Positions 1 through 44,456 of a stretch of DNA of 64,000 bases are shown in pieces. The notes under the pieces are model-generated. The model saw only the letters and a program-made list of their open reading frames with translations, was not told the DNA's origin and searched no databases. The stretch covers positions 10,253,177 through 10,317,176 of the forward strand of contig OX422189.1 in NCBI GenBank assembly GCA_949130485.1, given 5' to 3'. The DNA comes from Agelas oroides (Eukaryota; Porifera; Demospongiae; Agelasida; Agelasidae). Every line of letters starts with the position of its first letter. Within the stretch, counting starts at the first letter, position 1. Both the position numbers and the translations under genes were made by a program.

Positions 1-12045
<12,045 letters not shown>

Positions 12046-12460
12046 CGTACGCGCAGAAGCAGCAACAGTAGAACGCTGTGTATCTTCAACGAGCTGCAGA
12101 ATTACACAAACATTACATGTTCCGATTAAAGTCTTTGATGTTTACACAAGATTGCGAAGCACTTACGTGTGTGTTTGCAATGTAGCTATCAGCGGCTTGT
12201 TTCGTCTTCTAGATTATGGGCCCTTGGCCTTGTGGAATCCGCGGAATGCGTTCGCGTAAAACCGCAGGTCTTTAGCCTCTGAGTGGTCTGCGCTGGAATG
12301 CACGCAAACCACAGATTTTAATATGAGTAACTTGATTTCCAGTGCTGGCAGGAACTCTCAAATACCATTTTTATAAGATCACTGATAATATCTGAAATCT
12401 TGGATTTCAGGTACACATTTGCTGCAATGCAACCCTACTATGCGAGTCTATAGAGTAACT

Positions 12461-12555
12461 AGACGTGTCCAGTCGACTGTCTGATCTTAACTCTTTGGTC
12501 TTCAAGCAGCTCTTGGTTGGCAGTGTAGTAGACATCTTTCTTCTTCTTCCATTCA
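12461..12555 (-). other. possible orphan 3' terminal exon
   Basis: On the minus strand a good acceptor (CCTTGCAG) is followed by an open frame of about 31 residues, lysine-rich at first (EWKKKKDVYY), closing at a TAG. It lies between the filamin start and the exonuclease gene. The phase does not match any donor I can find in the exonuclease, and I do not recognise the peptide. It could be the last exon of an unseen gene, an alternative filamin 5' exon, or chance. Confidence 0.2.
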
Positions 12556-12721
12556 CCTGCAAGGCATACAAATGAATTTTGGATCACTTGGAATACATGG
12601 CACCGGAAATTCGGATTGGTTAGTGCACAGGTAGGGCTGGGTAGGTGAACAGGATTTCCGGTGTCATTTCCGGTGCCATATATCATGAAAACAGAAGAAA
12701 GTGAAAAGCCCGAAGTCACCA

Positions 12722-12760
12722 GGAACTGAACCCAGTGCTCTACAACTGAGCTATGACAAC
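12722..12760 (-). repeat. tRNA-like (SINE-type) fragment
   Basis: The minus strand carries TAGCTCAGTTGTAGAGC, a strong A box, followed almost at once by GGTTCAGTTCC, a B box. A real tRNA needs about 30 bases between them, so this is a deleted tRNA-derived remnant, probably from a SINE. Confidence 0.5.
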
Positions 12761-12901
12761 CAGACAACATTGTTATTTCCAAATGACAGTGATGACCAAC
12801 CCATGAACTACATCCTCTTTGCTGGAAAGGACGCTATTAGCTTTGAGGAGAGTCTGTGAAACAACATTAGTCATCAGGATGGTGGGAAGGCCTGGAAACA
12901 A

Positions 12902-13200
12902 TAGCAGGCCCTGCCTGAACAATCAGGAAGAGGGGCCTTAGAGGGCCTGGTCACACTTGCAAAAATTCCCGCATGTGCAGTCTTCGTTCGGAGTAGACGA
13001 ACCATTACCAAGTACTAAATTCTTGACCATGTGAAAGTAGTAGGCTCATTCATTTGTCTGTAGTCACTCCGTAGCAAGATCTGTTCATCTACTCTGTAAT
13101 GAGTCCACATGATCACATAAGGCATGTAATATGCTGACTCAACACAAGTGTGACCAGGCCCTCTTCCTGATTCTTCAGGCGGGGCCTGGGGACGAGGCTA
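12902..13200. mobile_element. TAGCC-type inverted-repeat element with perfect 9 bp target duplication
   Basis: A 299 bp element with a slightly eroded left end (TAGCAGGCCCTGCCTGAA) and an intact right end (CAGGCGGGGCCTGGGGACGA then GGCTA). Perfect direct copies of TGGAAACAA flank it at 12893-12901 and 13201-13209. It has no ORF. This is one of the clearest cases that fixes the family's ends and duplication length. Confidence 0.88.
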
Positions 13201-13375
13201 TGGAAACAAGGCTTATGTTATGATAAGCATTACCAAATAAAACCAACTATGGCACAAACCACATTCCACAAACCCACATTCATAATCACCTGCTTTTCCA
13301 TCAGTATGTCAGTAGCACACTCAACTGCAGGACAAGGTAGTATGCCTAGGTTTTCAGAATAGCTGGTTTGTGTGT

Positions 13376-13978
13376 GTGATAGAGATGGAGGAGGGAGAGA
13401 TGGAGGAGGGAGAGATGGAGGAGGGGGAGATGGAGGAGGGGGAGATGGAGGGAGAGATGGAGGAGGGGGAGATGGAGGAGGGGGGAGATGGAGGAGGGAG
13501 AGATAGAGGAGGGAGGAGATGGAGGAGGGGGAGATGGAGGAGGGAGAGATGGAGGAGGGGGAGATGGAGGAGGGAGAGATGGAGGGAGAGATGGAGGAGG
13601 GAGAGATGGAGGGAGAGATGGAGGAGGGGGAGATGGAGGAGGGAGAGATGGAGGAGGGAGATGGAGGAGGGGGAGATGGAGGAGGGGGAGATGGAGGAGG
13701 GAGAGATGGAGGGAGAGATGGAGGAGGGAGAGATGGAGGGAGAGATGGAGGGGGAGATGGAGGAGGGAGATGGAGGAGGGGGAAGATGGAGGAGGGAGAG
13801 ATGGAGGAGGGGGAGATGGAGGAGGGAGATGGAGGAGGGAGATGGAGGAGGGAGATGGAGGAGGGAGATGGAGGAGGGAGATGGAGGAGGGAGATGGAGG
13901 AGGGAGATGGAGGAGGGAGAGATGGAGGAGGGGGAGATGGAGGAGGGAGAGATGGAGGGAGAGATGGAGGGGGAGATC
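13376..13978. repeat. GAGATGGAGGAGG minisatellite, 600 bp
   Basis: About 45 imperfect copies of a 13-15 bp purine-only unit lie in the intergenic region between filamin and the exonuclease. All long ORFs here (Met-Glu-Glu-Gly or Pro-Ser-Ile repeats, both strands) come from the repeat and are not genes. Confidence 0.95.
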
Positions 13979-14808
13979 ACAAAGAAAGATAGATGACAGT
14001 AAAGTTTGCCTATGAACAAAGTTGTAGGAAGCAACACACAAAGTGTTTGATGTGGTTGAGTTCCTCTTAAAACCTCCATGTACTTGCCCAGTCATGTCAT
14101 TGAAAGCACTTCCTTGCCCAGTGAGTAAACCCTAACACCTGCATTAGTGCCTTCACTTGGCAGTGCATCTTGTTTGCTCAAGCCTTATATCTTGGCATTT
14201 GCTCAATACTGTACTCATTTTAAGCTGTTAATGTGCACTCAAGTATGCTATAAGCAAAGTAAAACACATGGTTTCTGATTGGCTCCAGGTCATGTGATCA
14301 GCAATACATACACCACAGTATATAATATCGACCATTCGTTAAACCATGAGACAAGGAGGATTTACTCAGCAGTCACATAACTTTTTACATAGGCAACAGC
14401 TCTCTCTCTTGCAGGCATTGAGATATACATGTAATCGGGTTTCATACAGGACTTCCTCCTGGGAGTGGGAAATGTAGATGCGTGCAACGGGCGCATGCGC
14501 GTGTTGATTCACCCACTAGGGTTTTGTAGAAACTCTGGACACATTTAAGGATAAGAATCATCAGATTCAGCTTAAGCCTATAATTATGCTATACTTTGTT
14601 ATTGTGTTGTATACCCTATTGTAGCTGTTGAGGCAATTATGACATCATGATTTTCAAATTTCAGAGGGGGGGAATCCCAGTGCCCCCCTCCCACTCTGTA
14701 TGAAACCCTGATTGTATAACATGCCTCCCTGGGGGATGGATGATTTTATGCGATAACATCAATGTGTAAAACAACCACCAGCAGGCAATTACTGAATGCC
14801 CATTTACT
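13979..14808. other. intergenic, nothing recognised
   Basis: No gene, known repeat family or RNA could be seen in this stretch between the purine minisatellite and the element at 14809. Confidence 0.5.
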
Positions 14809-14881
14809 TAGCCCGTTCCCAGGCCGATCATACCGTACCGCAAGCGACGGGAAGCTGGGCGAGGGCCTAGGAATGAGGCTA
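14809..14881. mobile_element. short TAGCC-type element with 8 bp target duplication
   Basis: A 73 bp near-palindrome begins TAGCCCGTTCCCAGGC and ends GGCCTAGGAATGAGGCTA. CATTTACT occurs directly on both sides (14801-14808 and 14882-14889). It is a much shortened member of the family at 11261 and 12902. Confidence 0.75.
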
Positions 14882-15026
14882 CATTTACTAGTGTTGTAGA
14901 TCCCCTACCCATAGTTTACTCCAAACCTGACAATTTACAAAACAGTTTGGTAAGTGCACACGAGAACTATTGTGACCAACTTGGGGTGCAGCCATAGCAC
15001 AGTAAATTGCTAGAGTACACAGACAG

Positions 15027-15362
15027 TAGCCTCGTTCCCAGGCCCCGCCCAGCTTTCCGTCACTTTCAGTATGGAAAAGTGGGGAGAGCCTGGTATCTTT
15101 TCTCATGTGAGCATGACATAATCGGAAAATGGCGAAAATTTGCAGAACAAACAGGCTGCGTTTCATGTATTTTCAACAAACTACATGCTCAACACGACGG
15201 TGTGTACGACAGTCGGCCCCCGATAGCTAGATAAGTTACCGACTCTTCTTGCTGTTCTGGGCCCAGTGCACCCACGCACAATTAAACCCTTTCTACCATC
15301 CTTTCTATCTGAAGATACCAGGCCCTCTCCCGCTTTTCCGGCGGGGCCTGGGAACAAGGCTA
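15027..15362. mobile_element. TAGCC-type inverted-repeat element at the exonuclease 3' end
   Basis: A 336 bp element beginning TAGCCTCGTTCCCAGGCCCC and ending GGCGGGGCCTGGGAACAAGG plus CTA. Flanks CACAGACAG and CACAGACTC match at 7 of 9. Its right terminus (CTA) reads TAG on the minus strand and supplies the first stop codon of the exonuclease reading frame. Confidence 0.8.
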
Positions 15363-17283
15363 CACAGACTCAATTACAATGTACCACTCCACATACTGGA
15401 GCTTGAGTACACAGACAGCTACATACTGGAGCATGGCAAAGTAGACCTGTAGTGCTGCCCAGGCGTCTCCGCTGGCGTAGTCAACCTGCCCCGTAGAGAG
15501 TGTCTGCCTCTCCCAGTTTGACGTCTGTTTAGCCTTGACGATCCTCAGTCCAAGGAACATGGCTGCAAGTCCCTTCAAGCTCATGAAGTTGGTTTTGAGC
15601 TGGTTAGCAAAGCTCTGTGTGTCAAAGATATTCTGGGTGTTGATACTGTAGTGGTTGAGAAGTTGTAACGCATCAAGAGTTGAAGCGTGACCCACCTGTG
15701 TGTGTGTGGGGGGGAGGGGAGGGGGAGTGATGTGTGAGTGGTGTGTGTGTGGGAGGGGAGTCATGTGTGAGTGGTGTGTGTGTGTGGGAGGGGAGTGATG
15801 TGTGAGTGGTGTGTGAGTGTGTGTGTGGGGGGGAGGGGGAGTGATGTGTGAGTGGTGTGTGTTGGGGGAGGGGGGAGTGATGTGTGAGTGGTGTGTGTTG
15901 GGGGAGGGGGGAGTGATGTGTGAGTGGTGTGTGTGTGGGAGGGGAGTGATGTGTGAGTGGTGTGTGAGTGTGTGTGGAGGGGAGGGGGAGTGATGTGTGT
16001 GTGGTGTGTGTTGTGGGGGGAGGGGGAGTGATGTGTGCGTGGTGTGTGAAATACTCTATAAACAATGGTTAAAGGTAGTCACTACCCAGTTATACTAAGG
16101 CCCCAATTCGTTGATTATTAGTTTCTCATCAGCCGCCCGCATGGATTTTCTGCGATAGAATTTATCACCATTATTTTTAATTTTGCCTACTAACGATGTA
16201 GTAACGAACCAAATAAGCGTAGCGATGAACGTAACGCTAACAAACATATGACAAGCGCTGATCTTCCTGGCATCATGTTTGTTGGGTTCTTTCATGAGAA
16301 ATATCTGCTGGATATTGTTAAATACATAATGGTAATACCCGCCCGCCCGCATTGTGTGCAGGGGAAGCAACTGATGAGAAACTAAAAATCAACGAATTGG
16401 GGCCTAATCCTGGCAGTGTCAGGAGAAGCGGACTTGATTAAAACTGTTTCTTGTACATACATCTCTCACTCATCACTAATTGTAGGTATCAATGTGACAC
16501 TCTTTTTAGCACACAGACCCGCCCGTTGCCCTCCGAAGACATATACTAAGCCACACCCTTGTATAGTCTCGCGTGGCCACACCCCATTCCGCAAGAGAGG
16601 GAAGGGATCTGGTAACTTCTTTTACAGCAGTTTGTTGCGCCGCTCTGTACAGTGCGGGACCAATCACAGCGCAGTATTCTGTCACATGAGTGCTGTTATC
16701 ACAACTTCAAGTGTTGTGCAATGTGAGGAAATGAAATTCCTGTGCTACGAGCAGCTGCAAAGTTACCAGACCCCTTCCCTCTCTTGCGGAATGGGGTGTG
16801 GCCACGCGAGACTAGCCCTTCTACTGCTAAAGGTGGGTGGCATGGAGTAGCTTGCACCTTCATGATGTCTTCTGATTTAAGGATTCTGTGCAGTAAGGGA
16901 AAAGTTCCATTGCTAGCATTCATACTCCTCAGCCTCCACATGATGCAGAGGTTCGACGAAGCCAGCTGCACCAAACACGGCTTCTGAACAGTTTTCGTAG
17001 TGAAGGACGGCTTTGTCTCTGTGTCAAATCCAAGAACGTTGCTCTGTGTAAGTGTCCTGATATAGTCCTCATACTGCGTCTCGTGTTGAGGGTGGGAGAC
17101 AACCACCTTATGCTTGGCACCTCCATCCTTCAGCTCTGGGAGGAGCTCAATCTCACCCTTTGTGAGCCGGAGATGAGGCAGGTGTGCTGAAAATGGAAGA
17201 CTTCTAGCAAAACTGACGCCATAGGGAGCCTTTGCTGCAGAGACAAACAGCCTTCCACACTGCAAACACACATAACCGGCCAT
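15360..17283 (-). CDS. DEDDy-family 3'-5' exonuclease (RNase D/WRN-exo fold)
   Basis: Predicted to remove nucleotides from 3' ends of DNA or RNA with two metal ions. Exons 16858-17283 and 15360-15695 join in phase 0 (AAG, then GTGGGTCAC), giving 253 aa. ExoI is at residues 86-90 (FDTET, metal ligands D87 and E89), ExoII has D150 in VGHASTLD, and ExoIII is YASGDAW with Y215 and D219, so all catalytic residues are present. The DTETKPSF motif and NWERQTLS before ExoIII resemble, from memory, RNase D-like proteins common in bacteria more than EXD2 or WRN. The start used is ATG 17283, but an upstream 5' exon cannot be excluded because TTTGCAG follows it. The C-terminal 15 residues look like read-through to a stop supplied by the adjacent transposable element. 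Target and location are unknown; a divergent promoter is shared with myosin VII. Confidence 0.8.
15700..16050. repeat. GTGTGAGTGGTGTG tandem repeat in exonuclease intron
   Basis: Imperfect tandem units of GTGATGTGTGAGTGGTGTGT mixed with GGGGGAGGGG runs fill the intron next to the exon 2 acceptor. On the coding strand this is a C-rich, pyrimidine-heavy tract ending in CACAG. Confidence 0.85.
16098..16405. mobile_element. MITE-like inverted-repeat element (AGGCCCCAATTCGTTGAT ends)
   Basis: The left end AGGCCCCAATTCGTTGATTA is mirrored at the right end (AATCAACGAATTGGGGCCT). The pairing continues inwards through TTAGTTTCTCATCAG and CTGATGAGAAACTAA, about 40 bp in all. It lies in the single exonuclease intron and has no ORF for a transposase. 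Short TAA motifs flank both ends. Confidence 0.75.
16564..16814. mobile_element. MITE-like element with 50 bp inverted repeats (TAGTCTCGCGTGGCC ends)
   Basis: Terminal inverted repeats run from TAGTCTCGCGTGGCCACACC to CCACGCGAGACTA, almost perfect over 50 bp. Flanks ACCCTTGTA and GCCCTTCTA match at 7 of 9, suggesting a 9 bp target duplication. It lies in the exonuclease intron just past the exon 1 donor (16857). Confidence 0.8.
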
Positions 17284-17684
17284 CAATATTCGCCCACGTG
17301 GCTGCTTTTTTTTACGGGTTGCCCGGCCAAAAAATAAAGGTAGTCTGGGGATCGGGACGCGACTATATCTAGAGGGGCGTTGCCTCTACGCATGCGCACT
17401 TGTGGGTGGAGCCGCTACCAGAGATCACTCTATCGTGTTTACTGGATAGTTTTGAGGCGCCCAGAGCAGATCGGAGACGCATAAAGGAGCAAAACTGCAT
17501 AAACTGAGCCAAACTTATTGACAGAAGCAGATAGAAATTTTGGTGTGTCGCGTGACCAGGTGTTTGCAGCCCGCCTGCCCCTCCCCCAATCTGAGTGACG
17601 GGTGTGTTTACTTGTGCCCCGCCGACAGCGCAGCGAAACGATTGAACTTTCTACACTGTGCAAACACTTAGCGGAGCTGGAAAG
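17284..17684. promoter_or_regulatory. divergent promoter region, exonuclease / myosin VII
   Basis: The two start codons face away from each other with 401 bp between them, so both promoters and 5' leaders must lie here unless upstream exons exist. The sequence is mixed, with GC-rich patches (GGGCGGG-like, CGCATGCGC), and no TATA box is obvious. This rests on position, not on a recognised motif. Confidence 0.45.
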
Positions 17685-34802
<17,118 letters not shown>

Positions 34803-35170
34803 GTGAGGAGGGGAGGGGGGAGAGGGGAGGGGAGAGAGGGGAGGGAGAAGAGATAGAAGGGGTGAAGGATAAAGAGGAAAGAGAGTGGGAGGAGGAGGAA
34901 GAGGGAAGGAGGAGGAAGAGGAAAGGAGGAGGAAGAGGGAAGGAAGAGGAGAGGAGGGGGGAAGGAGAGTAAGAGAGGAGGGGGAAAGGAGGAGGAAGAG
35001 GGAAGGAGGAGGAAGAGAGGAGGGGGGAAAGGAGGAGGAAGAGGGAAGGAGGAGGGAGAGAGGAGGGGGGAAAGGAGGAGGAAGAGGGAAGGGGGAGGAA
35101 GAGGGAAGGAGGAGGGAGAGAGGAGGGGGGGAAAGGAGGAGGAAGAGGGAAGGAGGAGGGAGAGAGGAGG
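34803..35170. repeat. GGAGGAAGAGGGAA purine repeat running into the gap
   Basis: Tandem G/A-rich units follow the last visible myosin VII donor (34803) and run up to the N block. A repeat of this kind is a likely reason why the assembly broke here. Confidence 0.85.
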
Positions 35171-35370
35171 NNNNNNNNNNNNNNNNNNNNNNNNNNNNNN
35201 NNNNNNNNNNNNNNNNNNNNNNNNNNNNNNNNNNNNNNNNNNNNNNNNNNNNNNNNNNNNNNNNNNNNNNNNNNNNNNNNNNNNNNNNNNNNNNNNNNNN
35301 NNNNNNNNNNNNNNNNNNNNNNNNNNNNNNNNNNNNNNNNNNNNNNNNNNNNNNNNNNNNNNNNNNNNNN
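35171..35370. other. assembly gap, 200 N
   Basis: Exactly 200 undetermined bases, a size that looks like a placeholder. Myosin VII (+) enters from the left with about 700 codons still to come, and the MFSD1-like gene (-) enters from the right with most of its membrane domain missing. The real gap must be several kilobases, or the two sides are wrongly joined. Confidence 0.95.
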
Positions 35371-35962
35371 CACCTATCTAGTTAGCATGGGGGCAAATAC
35401 CATGCATACACACCAAGCATTGAATGTATAGTTAGTTGAAAAATGTCTTTTCGTTCTGAAAATTTGGGTGCTTTCCTAATTACGTCAAGCTCATGTGAGG
35501 AAAGATACCAGGCTCTCCTCACCTTTACGATTCTAGCTCCCTCTCTCCTGCTTCCCTCTTTCTCCCTCTCTCCTCTCTCCCCCCTCTCCCTCCCTCCTGC
35601 TTCCCTCTTTCTCCCTCTCTCCTCTCTCCCCCCTCTCCCTCCCTCCTGCTTCCCTCTTTCTCCCTCTCTCCTCTCTCCCCCCCTCTCCCTCCCTCCTGCT
35701 TCCCTCTTTCTCCCTCTCTCCTCTCTCCCCCCTCTCCCTCCCTCCTGCTTCCCTCTTTCTCCCTCTCTCCTCTCTCCCCCCTCTCCCGTCTTTTTTTCCT
35801 AACCATACAACCACAGCTATGCGGAGAAGTGCAGGTGTAAGGCAGCATCAAGACTATCTCCAACTTGTCTATCCTCGATACCATTCCGCCCCAGCCTCAT
35901 TCCCAACTCTAACGAGGATCTGGTTCCAAGACTCTTGGGATGGAGACACTAATCCTACTCAC
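35371..35962. other. right side of the gap: C/T repeat, no certain exon
   Basis: 35525-35790 consists of CTCCCTCTCTCCTCTCTCCC units of about 57 bp. 35816-35917 is non-repetitive and could hold a small exon, but neither strand gave a frame I could match to myosin VII or MFSD1. Confidence 0.5.
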
Positions 35963-36712
35963 ATTTTTGATGACCTTAGGAAGAGACGCTGGGTTGTCAT
36001 ACACAAAGTAGTTCCCAAAGCTGAGAAAGCACATCAGAATGAGCAGACTGTACCGATGGAGGAAGTGGCGAGGGTCGCACAGCGGGAAGGTTTCCAGGCT
36101 AAATCGCCCATTTTTCTTCACCGCCACGGTACCCTCACTAGGTAGACTGGACTGGCTCAAGACGTCTGTGTGAGTGTGTGAGGGAGTGAAAGTGTGAGTG
36201 TGTGAGGGAGTGAAAGTGTGAGTGTGTGAGGGAGTGAGTGTATGAGGGAGTGTGGGAGGGAGTGAAAGTGTGAGTGTGGGAGGGAGGTAGGAAAGGTGCA
36301 GGTACCTACATGTACAACACACTAATCTTGCGGTACTTTTAAAAGCATTTGAAAATGGAACTATGACTGATTGGTGAAAATCATGCTAGAACCCCCCTTC
36401 TGAACTCATCCTTGATTTACAGCTTTGTTCAAAGGACAAAACATAGCACCTTGTTTTAAATGTGTTTGAGTTCAATCCTGTCCTGTCCTAGAGCTGATCA
36501 TGATTCTTGATCAGCTATGAAACACTTCCACAACTATTGAATGTTGTGGAGCACATGTCATAGCCTGCAATAAGTCTCAAATGGTGATCCCACATTGCCT
36601 TACATGCAAACAGCTAACAATCTTCCTAGCTGGGTCTTTAGTACGCTCATTCTACTCTGCCCGTACCTGCTTCGGGCTGTTTCATGTCCTTCGAGTCCTC
36701 TGCACTGGCCAT
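35963..36712 (-). CDS. MFSD1: MFSD1-like lysosomal transporter, N-terminal part only
   Basis: Major facilitator superfamily member; the vertebrate protein is a lysosomal dipeptide transporter. Exon 1 is 36667-36712 (starts MASAEDSKDM, ends phase 1) and exon 2 is 35963-36165, joining in frame to 83 codons. Exon 2 holds LCDPRHFLHRYSLLILMCFL followed by SFGNYFVYDNPASL. This fits the first transmembrane helix and loop of MFSD1, where LCDPR-x-LHR and a YD-x-P motif stand in the same places. The donor after exon 2 (AAAAAT, then GTGAGT) is good, so more exons are expected toward lower coordinates, into the gap. The other eleven or so helices are missing. The identification rests on one helix region plus exon phase, so it is good but not certain. 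Confidence 0.72.
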
Positions 36713-36984
36713 ATCTCCCGCAACACGTGATTTTCCGCATCGGGCTCGTTCGCAGCCTATAAAATCTCGTTCCCAAACTCTATTTTTCCATGTTGACTGC
36801 TTATTTTTTTTAAAAATTAGAGTTTCGCTGAATTTGGGAACGAGACTAGGACAGAGTCGTCTGGGAACGAGGTAATGTTAATTAATCGTGTACCGTATTC
36901 GAATTCGTTGTACTCTACACAGCGCCCGCAGCAAATCTCGTGTAGACTTCACAATAAAACACACTTGCTTATGCAATAGTCTAG
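36713..36984. promoter_or_regulatory. divergent promoter region, MFSD1-like / PRKX-type kinase
   Basis: 272 bp separate the two start codons, which point away from each other. Between them sits a short inverted repeat (about 36765-36845): TCTCGTTCCCAAACTCTA and its partner TTTGGGAACGAGA. The ends resemble the TAGCC/GTTCCCAGG element family in the shared CTCGTTCCCA core. No TATA box is clear. Confidence 0.5.
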
Positions 36985-43068
<6,084 letters not shown>

Positions 43069-43700
43069 CTCCTCCTCTCGCCCCTCATTCTGATCCTTGT
43101 TTACTAGTTCTGTTTTTATACTGGAGATAATTTTGTATTCAGTTCAAAATACTCTTTCATCTCTGTTTGGCTCAAAATACTATTTATAGCCTTAGTTTTG
43201 TATACTTTATACATTTCTGTTTTTTTTCCAAATATGGTAGTTCTATAAATAGCCACCCTCCTCCAATCTCTCTTGAAGCTACTCAGAACCTTTGTATTGT
43301 GTTGGTCTGTTTTATGCTATTTTTAACCCACCACAAACCGTGCATAGTTTTGTCGTAGATGAGTAAGCAACATAAACCCACTTCAATGTCATTGCTAAGA
43401 CGTACAGTAAACTACACGTTGCGAGATTATGACCTTTCATAAGATTGTCCTCATTCCACCAAGCCAAGTCTCTGCACTTTCCTCCACAGGCATTAGGACA
43501 AATGGAAGTAGCAATATTGACATATTGGCATTAGACATTCTGGGAGCTGTCCCTCTCATAAGACTGTCCCCACTAAGGAGGAGGATCCAGAGCCTGGCCC
43601 CAGGGTTGTGCAATTTTTTGACTGGAGTCATACGTACGGCTCCGCCATTTCTGAAACAAGCGGGTATAAGGGTTGGGCAGGGGCTTGTTCCACAACACGA

Positions 43701-44119
43701 TTGTTCAGGGTACACCATCATCTCGGCCTAATCCACAACACAGCGTGTGAGAGGATTGTTCAGGGTACACCATCATCTCGGCCTAATCCACAACACAGCA
43801 CGTGAGAGGATTGTTCGGGGTACACCATCATCTCGGCCTAATCCACAACACAGCGTGTGAGAGGATTGTTCGGGGTACACCATCATCTCGGCCTAATCCA
43901 CAACACAGCGTGTGAGAGGATTGTTCGGGGTACACCATCATCTCGGCCTAATCCACAACACAGCACGTGAGACGATTGTTCGGGGTACACCATCATCTCA
44001 CCCTAATCCACAACACAGCGCGTGAGAGGATTGTTCAGGGTACACCATCATCTCAGCCCAATCCACGACACAGCACGTGAGAGGATTGTTCAGGGTACAC
44101 CATCATCTCAGCCTAATCT
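43701..44119. repeat. 55 bp satellite-like tandem array, about 7.5 copies
   Basis: Units start TTGTTCAGGGTACACCATCA and contain TCCACAACACAGCGTGTGAG. Spacing is exactly 55 bp (43811, 43866, 43921, 43976) with only one to three differences between copies, so it is recent. No spacers differ as they would in a CRISPR array. Confidence 0.93.
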
Positions 44120-44233
44120 ACTGTGTCCCCAGGCACTCTTCATCCTTCATTCTCCACCCTCCAAAAACTGTGTGTAGTATGGAACCCTTTGGCTGGCTGT
44201 TCTACTACAATTTGATTGGTCTCACTGAATTAT

Positions 44234-44327
44234 GTGTAAGGAAGAGGGTCATAGACCATTGTTGTTAGACAAAGAACTGGTATAGCTACATAATGGTACA
44301 TAACAGTCATCATTCAACAAGTTAGAA
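44234..44327. repeat. left copy of a 94 bp direct repeat flanking the kinase-kelch gene
   Basis: It starts GTGTAAGGAAGAGGGTCATA and is nearly identical to 47852-47944. The two copies bracket the kinase-kelch gene. The 47.85 kb copy sits about 450 bp past that gene's stop, so this copy may be the downstream region of a lost neighbouring paralogue. Confidence 0.85.
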
Positions 44328-44399
44328 GAACAGTTGAAGCTTACGAGGGGTTTGGTGGTGGTCGGTCGGTGTTGATGGTTGTGCAGTGTTGAGTGGTGG

Positions 44400-44456
<57 letters not shown>

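Noticed and set aside
13346..14095. Long ORFs on both strands over the GAGATGGAGG tract
   Set aside because: The minisatellite has no stop codons in several frames; no start context, no domain, and overlapping ORFs on both strands.
15433..15441. Splice donor GTATGT near the exonuclease 3' end joining to the orphan exon at 12461-12555
   Set aside because: The phases do not fit: joining gives an immediate stop in the expected frame.
43701..44119. Regular 55 bp repeats that could suggest a CRISPR array
   Set aside because: Whole units repeat with no unique spacers, and the context is an animal genome.
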